DNA from: Acidobacteriota bacterium
GTDB lineage: Bacteria > Acidobacteriota > Terriglobia > Bryobacterales > Bryobacteraceae
DNA: 64,000 bases
Assembly (NCBI GenBank): GCA_017307505.1
Contig: JAFKEE010000052.1
Coordinates: forward strand, 1 to 64,000
Direction of reading: 5' to 3'
Shown here piece after piece: positions 62,623 to 64,000 of the stretch (position 1 is the first letter of the stretch; the number at the start of each line of letters is the position of its first letter). The notes beneath the pieces were generated by a model. The model did not search any database, was not told the DNA's origin, and saw only the letters and a program-made list of their open reading frames with translations. The position numbers and the translations under genes are program-made.

Positions 62623-63342
62623 TCACCGCTCCAGTCGATCGACCACGGCGACCAGTGCCGCGATCTCCTCAAGGTACGTTGAAAAGAGACTGCCGGGGTC
62701 CAGGCTGCGGGGCCGGGTTTGACCCTCGCGGAGACCTAACAGCATATCGAACGCGCGCCCTTCTATGCCAAAGGACTCGCGCAGCTGGCTCACCACTTCC
62801 CGTTTGGGCCAGGGTGCCGCATGACCCGCCAGCAGCAAGGCATGCCGAGCCAGTACACAAAACGTCGAAACCGAATCCGCCATCAGGCGCAGCATCAGAT
62901 CGCGGTCACTGAGCACACCCGCCGCCTTCTGCCGCAGCCTCAGAAGTTTTGCCCGCAACTCGTGCTCCACCTGCGCCCGGTAAAATGCGTCGTCGATGGT
63001 CAGGCCGGCCGTGATGTCCTCACCGTGCAGCACCCGGTGGCGTTCCGCGATGTCGTGGTATTCGATGGGGAAACAGTCGGAAGAGGTCAACACCTCGTCG
63101 CGGCTCATCAGTAGCGGCGCAGGGTTGCCTTTCTCCCGCCACCATTTGAACACCGGCTCCGACGCTTCCAGTTCCTTCGGACCGATCTTATCCAGGACGC
63201 ACATTACATTCAGATCGGAATAGACTCCGTGCACGTCGCCGCTGGCGCCGGAGCCATACAGAATGACCGACCGCAACCCCTTGCCGTGCGCCTTCTGGAG
63301 TTTCTCGACGAGCTGGTTTAACAAACGATCCATCGGCTCCAT
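62623..63342 (-). CDS. Nucleotidyltransferase-fold protein
   Basis: The 239 residues carry a nucleotidyltransferase-like start: SVILYGSGASGDVHGVYSDLNV, where the usual GS...DxD has Asp43 followed by Asn45 instead of the second Asp. A helical domain follows (ERHRVLHGEDI, MLRLMADSVSTFCVLARHALLL). The missing acidic residue questions metal-dependent transfer activity. It sits between TPM and LemA genes with gaps of 12 and 10 bases and is surely co-transcribed. Possible roles are regulatory ligand binding or modified nucleotidyl transfer; neither is shown. Confidence 0.85.
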   Translation of the reverse strand: MEPMDRLLNQLVEKLQKAHGKGLRSVILYGSGASGDVHGVYSDLNVMCVLDKIGPKELEASEPVFKWWREKGNPAPLLMSRDEVLTSSDCFPIEYHDIAERHRVLHGEDITAGLTIDDAFYRAQVEHELRAKLLRLRQKAAGVLSDRDLMLRLMADSVSTFCVLARHALLLAGHAAPWPKREVVSQLRESFGIEGRAFDMLLGLREGQTRPRSLDPGSLFSTYLEEIAALVAVVDRLER

Positions 63343-63354
63343 CGGTATCCTCCC

Positions 63355-64000
63355 TTACCAGTCACTGGACGCCCCGCCGCCGCCCGAGTCCCCGCCTCCG
63401 AATCCGCCAAAGCTGTCGCCGGAATCGTAGCCGCCAAACCCGCCGCTGCTGCGTGTGCGTGATCCGCCCCCGCCCAGCAGTTGACCCAAAATCATGCCTG
63501 CCAGGAAGCCACCGCCTCCACTGCCGCCGCCATAGCCCCCGCGGCCGCTTCGTCCGCCGCCGAAAAAGAGCATCAGCAGCATCAGGCCGCCGACCACAAC
63601 CACAACTTCCCAAGGGAAACTCTCTGGCCTGGGCCGCGAGTGGCGCATGGGGGGCGCCATGCCGATCTGTACGCCCTTCGACTGGGCGATCTTCTCGGCG
63701 ATGGTGCGCGCGGCGTCGGACAAGGCCTGGGCGTAATTGCCCGCCCGCAGCGAGGGCCGCATCTCCCTCAGAATGCCACCGGCGTTGCCGTCCGGAATGA
63801 TCGGCTCCAATCCGTATCCAACTTCCAGGCGCGTCCGCCTGTCGTTGATGGACAGCAGCAGCAGAACCCCTTCGTTGTTCTTCTTGCTGCCGACGCCCCA
63901 CTTGCGATACAGCACGTTGGCGACATCTTCGATCGGCTCGCCTTCCAGACTGGTGATGGTCACCAGGGCAATCTGGGCGCCTGTCGCATTCTGCACCTGG
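63355..64000 (-). CDS. TPM-domain membrane protein, 5' end beyond window
   Basis: Only the C-terminal 214 or so residues are inside the window; the frame stays open to the window edge. A TPM_phosphatase domain is visible (TGAQIALVTITSLEGEPIEDVANVLYRKWGVG, NEGVLLLLSINDRRTRLEVGYGLEPIIPD). A membrane span follows (WEVVVVVGGLMLLMLFFGGG) and a very long Gly/Ser-rich tail ends at SSDW. Such tails are usual in this family. It is the first visible gene of the six-gene run, 12 bases before the nucleotidyltransferase-fold gene. Confidence 0.9.
   Translation of the reverse strand, partial: QVQNATGAQIALVTITSLEGEPIEDVANVLYRKWGVGSKKNNEGVLLLLSINDRRTRLEVGYGLEPIIPDGNAGGILREMRPSLRAGNYAQALSDAARTIAEKIAQSKGVQIGMAPPMRHSRPRPESFPWEVVVVVGGLMLLMLFFGGGRSGRGGYGGGSGGGGFLAGMILGQLLGGGGSRTRSSGGFGGYDSGDSFGGFGGGDSGGGGASSDW

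Overview
This 64-kb window is a high-GC bacterial chromosome segment, most likely from an Acidobacteriota member of the Bryobacter/Solibacter type. That placement is inferred from gene content: a 1151-residue TonB-dependent receptor with an N-terminal carboxypeptidase-regulatory-like domain, a TIGR02999-type ECF sigma factor overlapping a PknB-type kinase with a repeat-rich tail, tandem ThuA domains, BsuPI and DUF1015 proteins, and isolated motAB. No 16S rRNA gene is present to confirm it.

Region 1 (1-16.6 kb, + strand) is an unbroken str-S10-spc-alpha ribosomal superoperon: the end of tuf, then rpsJ-rplC-rplD-rplW-rplB-rpsS-rplV-rpsC-rplP-rpmC-rpsQ, rplN-rplX-rplE-rpsN-rpsH-rplF-rplR-rpsE-rpmD-rplO-secY-adk-map, a divergent infA, rpmJ-rpsM-rpsK-rpsD-rpoA-rplQ. 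It closes with a perfect UUCG-loop terminator. Oddities are a GDR-repeat tail on S3, the infA overlapping map, and a structured 214-base gap before a TTG-started rpsD.

Region 2 (16.6-27.5 kb) holds an Hsp20 gene with a consensus promoter and a Shine-Dalgarno-masking hairpin, a cupin, a periplasmic TonB-C protein, metK, tig, a KdsD-like isomerase, a tandem ThuA protein, the ECF sigma/kinase pair and a BsuPI lipid-free secreted protein. A 357-base non-coding stretch follows.

Region 3 (27.8-39.1 kb, - strand) contains an overlapping operon (peptidoglycan-binding protein, alanine dehydrogenase, HpcH/HpaI aldolase, DUF1015, CBM9-like), the polysaccharide exporter pair Wzm/Wzt, galE, a DegP-type protease, and an EamA exporter overlapping an M20 peptidase.

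Region 4 (39.2-57 kb) carries motAB, a HAD phosphatase, a radical SAM/SPASM gene of the NirJ/AhbD type overlapping a thin [2Fe-2S] ferredoxin, the TonB-dependent receptor with a repeat-flanked promoter, a Tat-exported xylose-isomerase-like protein, an AzgA-type purine permease, a cyclase-family protein with a changed metal motif, a TenA thiaminase carrying an added signal peptide, a family 5 uracil-DNA glycosylase, a DegT aminotransferase, an M1 aminopeptidase and two small envelope proteins.

Region 5 (57.1-64 kb) has recX on + and, on -, a close-packed six-gene run: TPM-domain protein, nucleotidyltransferase-fold protein, LemA, aldehyde dehydrogenase, FAH-family protein and a YfhO-type membrane protein. 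The dehydrogenase/FAH pair fits the last two steps of an oxidative (Weimberg-type) sugar-acid route to 2-oxoglutarate. The TPM/nucleotidyltransferase/LemA trio is the best candidate here for an undescribed system.
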